In this document: piece by piece, positions 61,349-64,000 of the stretch
Position numbering within the stretch: position 1 is the stretch's first letter
Layout: each line of letters opens with the position of its first letter
From: CAWGJF01 sp963822905
GTDB taxonomy: Bacteria; Bacteroidota; Ignavibacteria; Ignavibacteriales; Ignavibacteriaceae
Direction of reading: 5' to 3'
NCBI GenBank assembly: GCA_963822905.1
Contig: CAWGJF010000001.1
Coordinates: forward strand, 1,178,001 to 1,242,000
DNA: 64,000 bases
Notes under the pieces: model-generated
What the model saw: the letters and a program-made list of their open reading frames with translations, nothing else
What the model was told of the DNA's origin: nothing
Database searches by the model: none
Position numbers and translations under genes: made by a program

Positions 61349-64000
61349 TGAACACCGTTGTTCGGATTAATATCCTTTAAAATCTTTTCATATTTTTCAG
61401 CTTCACCAGATTTTCCCCATGATTTATAATTCTGAATCAGAATTTTTATCGAGTTGATTGTTAACCTGTCATCCTTTCCTCTTTTATCAAGAAGATTGTT
61501 GTATGCTTTCAAGAGCAATCTTTCTGCATTATTAAATTTCCCTTCTCTTGAATAACACTTACCAAGCAGGCTTTCTGCATAAGAGATATTCCAGTGATCA
61601 GCAGGAAGTCTCTTTTTATATGCTTCAAGACCTTTATTAATTTTTTCCTCTGCTTCATCGTATTGATGAGTTTCAATTAAAGCATTTCCCAATCCAAGAT
61701 AAGCATTCGCAGTATGCGGATGATCTTCTCCAAGCATTTTAATCCGGGATGCAAGAGTTTTTCTGTATTCACTAATCGCTTCTTTATACTTTCCTTCACT
61801 TACTAATAAAGCTGCATAAATATTCAAACTGGTCACAACATTAGGATGATTTTCTCCTAACAATTTAATTCTCATTTCTAGAGCCGACTTCAACAGTGGC
61901 TCAGCTTGTTTATACTTTCCCTGTCGCTGATAGAGAACACCTAGATTGCTAATACTTGTCGCAACTTCGGGATGCTCATTTCCATAAACTTTTTTGTTAA
62001 TGCTCAAAGATTTTTTGTACAATGCTTCTGCTTTATCATACTCACCTTTATCACTGTAAATACCAGCCAGGTTATTCAGATCAAGTGCAACATACGGATG
62101 ATCCTCACCTAAAAGTTTTTTATCAAGTTCCAATCCCTCAGAATATAATTTTTCAGCAGCATCCAGATTCCCCATCAGAGCTTTATTGGAAGCCAGGTAA
62201 TAAAGATCAGTTGAAATTTGTGGATGAATATCACCATAAAGTTTTTTATCAATTTCTAATGTTTCGTTAAACAATTTCGAAGCATCTTCATATTTTCCCA
62301 TTTCCTGAAGCAATCCGGCAAAGTTTCCCATTGTTTCCGAAACAGAAGGATGTGTTTTACCATATAGATTTTTCACCATCTCAAGAGATTCTTTAAATAA
62401 TCCTTTTGACTCGTCATACTCGCCTTTATCTTCCTTGACAAGTGCCAGATTATTCAAGGATTGAGCAACCTCAGAACTTATACCCTTAGTATATTTTTTT
62501 CTTACTGATAAAGAATTGTTCAATAGTTTTTCCGCCTCATCGTATTTTCCTTCTTCACGTAAAACCATTGCCAGGTCGTTTTTGCTTTCGGCAGTTTCAA
62601 GACTGCTTTCACCAAAAACACTTTTTCTTATTTCGATTGCCCTGCTAAACTTTTCAATTGCCGGTTCATAACTCCCCATAGCAAAATTCAGATTTGCCAG
62701 ATCATTCAGACTTTTAGCTGTTTCCGGGCTTTGGCTTCCAAAAATTGAATCACTGAGCTCATATGATCTACTTAAAAGCGAAAGAGCATTTTCGTACAGT
62801 CCCAAACTTTCATAAACGTTTCCGGTTACTCCAAGCATATTGGCAAGAACTTCCGGCTGGTCAGATAGTTCTCTTTCAATTTTTTTTACGCCGTTATCCA
62901 GCAACTCCCTTGCAGTTATTGTTTCTCCTCTTGATTGTTCAGGATCAGAAACTTTAAATATTCCGGATAAAAACTCTGATACCTTTTTCGATTTTTCAGC
63001 CTCCAGTTGTGCTTTATCTCTTTCTTCGGCAAGTTGAATTGTATAGAAAGTTGTAACAAGAGAAATAATAAAAACTGCGATTGCAGTAACAACAACACCG
63101 GCTTTATGTCTCTGGATAAATTTCTTTGCTCTGTATGAAGCAGTACTTTTACGTGCGATTATCGGTAATCCGGTAAGATGGTTATCGATGTCGGCAATGA
63201 ATTGAGCAATCGAACTGTATCTTCGTTCCGGTTCCTTCCTGATAGCCATCAAACAAATATTATCCAGGTCACCGGAAATTCTTTTCTTCAGTTTCGGTAT
63301 AGACATCCTCCGTTTTTGGCTTATCGAATCTGAAGATATTTTATTATCACCCGATACTCCTGAAAATTTTGTTAACATCGTACTGGGTTTCTGTGGTTCG
63401 GTGAGACAAATGATTCGCTCCATTTCCAGCGCAGAAGTAGAACGAAGTTCATAGGGCGGGCAACCGGAAAGCAGTTGAAACAGGATAAGACCCAATGAAT
63501 AAATATCAGTTGCTGTGCTTACCGGCTCACCTTTCACCTGTTCAGGAGAAGCATATTCAGGTGTCATAACCCTCATCCCGGTCCGGGTTACAAACTTATC
63601 ATTTTCATCTTCTTCAAATACTTTTGCAATTCCAAAGTCAAGTAGTTTAACAGTTCCATCTTCCTGCACTAGAATGTTACTCGGTTTAATATCCCTGTGA
63701 ATAACCAAATTCTGGTGTGCATAAAGTACAGCTTCACAAATCTTCTTAAATAATTCGAGCCTTTTTTCAATTGTCAGATTTTTTTCATCGCAGTATTCAG
63801 TGATCGGTTTGCCATCTACATATTCCATTGTGAAATACGGAAGACCAATTTCCGAAATTCCTCCGTCAAGCAGTCTTGCGATATTCGGATGTTGAAGTCT
63901 TGCTAAGATTTGTCTTTCTTCTTCAAAACGGGAGACAATTTCCTGTGAGTTCATTCCCGGTTTAATAACTTTAAGTGCTACCTGCTGTTCAAAATGACCA
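61342..64000 (-). CDS. Serine/threonine protein kinase with TPR sensor domain (5' end outside the window)
   Basis: At least 885 residues. The frame stays open to the right edge and includes the ATP-binding lysine in VALKVIKPG, so the true start is beyond 64000. The kinase domain has HRDIKPSNILVQ, LLDFGIAKVF and DIYSLGLILFQLL. A membrane segment (VVVTAIAVFIISLVTTFYTI) follows, then about eleven 42-residue TPRs of the kinesin-light-chain type (GEDHPYVALDLNNLAGIY) outside the membrane. Such kinase-TPR receptors are common in this supergroup; ligand and targets are unknown. Confidence 0.9.
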   Translation of the reverse strand, partial: GHFEQQVALKVIKPGMNSQEIVSRFEEERQILARLQHPNIARLLDGGISEIGLPYFTMEYVDGKPITEYCDEKNLTIEKRLELFKKICEAVLYAHQNLVIHRDIKPSNILVQEDGTVKLLDFGIAKVFEEDENDKFVTRTGMRVMTPEYASPEQVKGEPVSTATDIYSLGLILFQLLSGCPPYELRSTSALEMERIICLTEPQKPSTMLTKFSGVSGDNKISSDSISQKRRMSIPKLKKRISGDLDNICLMAIRKEPERRYSSIAQFIADIDNHLTGLPIIARKSTASYRAKKFIQRHKAGVVVTAIAVFIISLVTTFYTIQLAEERDKAQLEAEKSKKVSEFLSGIFKVSDPEQSRGETITARELLDNGVKKIERELSDQPEVLANMLGVTGNVYESLGLYENALSLLSRSYELSDSIFGSQSPETAKSLNDLANLNFAMGSYEPAIEKFSRAIEIRKSVFGESSLETAESKNDLAMVLREEGKYDEAEKLLNNSLSVRKKYTKGISSEVAQSLNNLALVKEDKGEYDESKGLFKESLEMVKNLYGKTHPSVSETMGNFAGLLQEMGKYEDASKLFNETLEIDKKLYGDIHPQISTDLYYLASNKALMGNLDAAEKLYSEGLELDKKLLGEDHPYVALDLNNLAGIYSDKGEYDKAEALYKKSLSINKKVYGNEHPEVATSISNLGVLYQRQGKYKQAEPLLKSALEMRIKLLGENHPNVVTSLNIYAALLVSEGKYKEAISEYRKTLASRIKMLGEDHPHTANAYLGLGNALIETHQYDEAEEKINKGLEAYKKRLPADHWNISYAESLLGKCYSREGKFNNAERLLLKAYNNLLDKRGKDDRLTINSIKILIQNYKSWGKSGEAEKYEKILKDINPNNGVQK

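Noticed and set aside
1..64000. CRISPR arrays, tRNA/rRNA genes, insertion sequences, phage genes
   Set aside because: No regularly spaced short repeats, no tRNA T-loop sequences, and no transposase, integrase or phage structural motifs were found in any frame.

Overview
The window is an AT-rich (roughly one third G+C by eye) bacterial chromosome segment, most likely from the Ignavibacteria (Bacteroidota/Chlorobi supergroup). The evidence is a set of secreted proteins ending in the type IX secretion (T9SS) sorting domain with the QNYPNPFNPSTTIKYS hallmark, a PorZ-like propeller protein, a menaquinone methyltransferase, a Bacteroidota-type promoter (TTG, 20 nt, TAnnTTTG) in front of ppiD and secD, and many SpoIIE-type phosphatases. 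No tRNA, rRNA, CRISPR array, transposase or prophage was seen.

Layout. (1) 1-2645: two minus-strand accessory genes, a CPBP-family membrane protease and an EreA/ChaN-like protein. Each sits between GTTRRRY/RYYYAAC-like heptamers in the arrangement expected of integron gene cassettes. No integrase is visible. (2) 3228-6327: cell-envelope genes, including a DUF2911-TPR protein and a frameshifted outer-membrane protein. (3) 6430-11006: a tight operon of rhomboid protease, AhpD-like protein, MtaD-like amidohydrolase, RdgB and two paralogous lipoproteins. (4) 11007-15538: housekeeping genes menG, rsmA, a ROK kinase and an ABC-F ATPase. (5) 15573-19475: PorZ-like protein, PHP phosphoesterase and a Crp/Fnr regulator. 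(6) 19734-24402: PpiD-like chaperone, an outer-membrane protein and aroK-aroB, followed by a possible 19-codon gene. (7) 24732-37298: a signalling block holding a histidine kinase, purA, a STAS protein, an ECF sigma/anti-sigma pair, and a five-gene partner-switching operon (phosphatase, STAS antagonist, RsbW-like kinase, two more phosphatases).

(8) 37436-51806: an island of minus-strand secreted proteins. Three genes share a C-terminal module (jelly-roll-like domain, FN3-like domain, T9SS tail). Two of these copies are nearly identical over about 1.3 kb including the terminator. The third lies in a frameshifted M36-type metallopeptidase gene with many single-base length changes. Between them is a three-gene operon of poorly known secreted proteins. 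Short palindromic elements recur here, and one sits in frame inside a coding sequence. (9) 52148-53931: glycosyltransferase plus methyltransferase. (10) 54008-57190: nucleoside salvage operon (cytidine deaminase, thymidine kinase, CNT transporter, purine nucleoside phosphorylase). (11) 57302-60416: secD-secF. (12) 60750-64000: a small lipoprotein and a Ser/Thr kinase-TPR receptor running off the right edge.

Several genes (5481-6327, 37436-40454, 43872-44496, 44517-45703) read through only if one or more single-base indels are allowed. This could be real decay or assembly error; the sequence alone does not decide.
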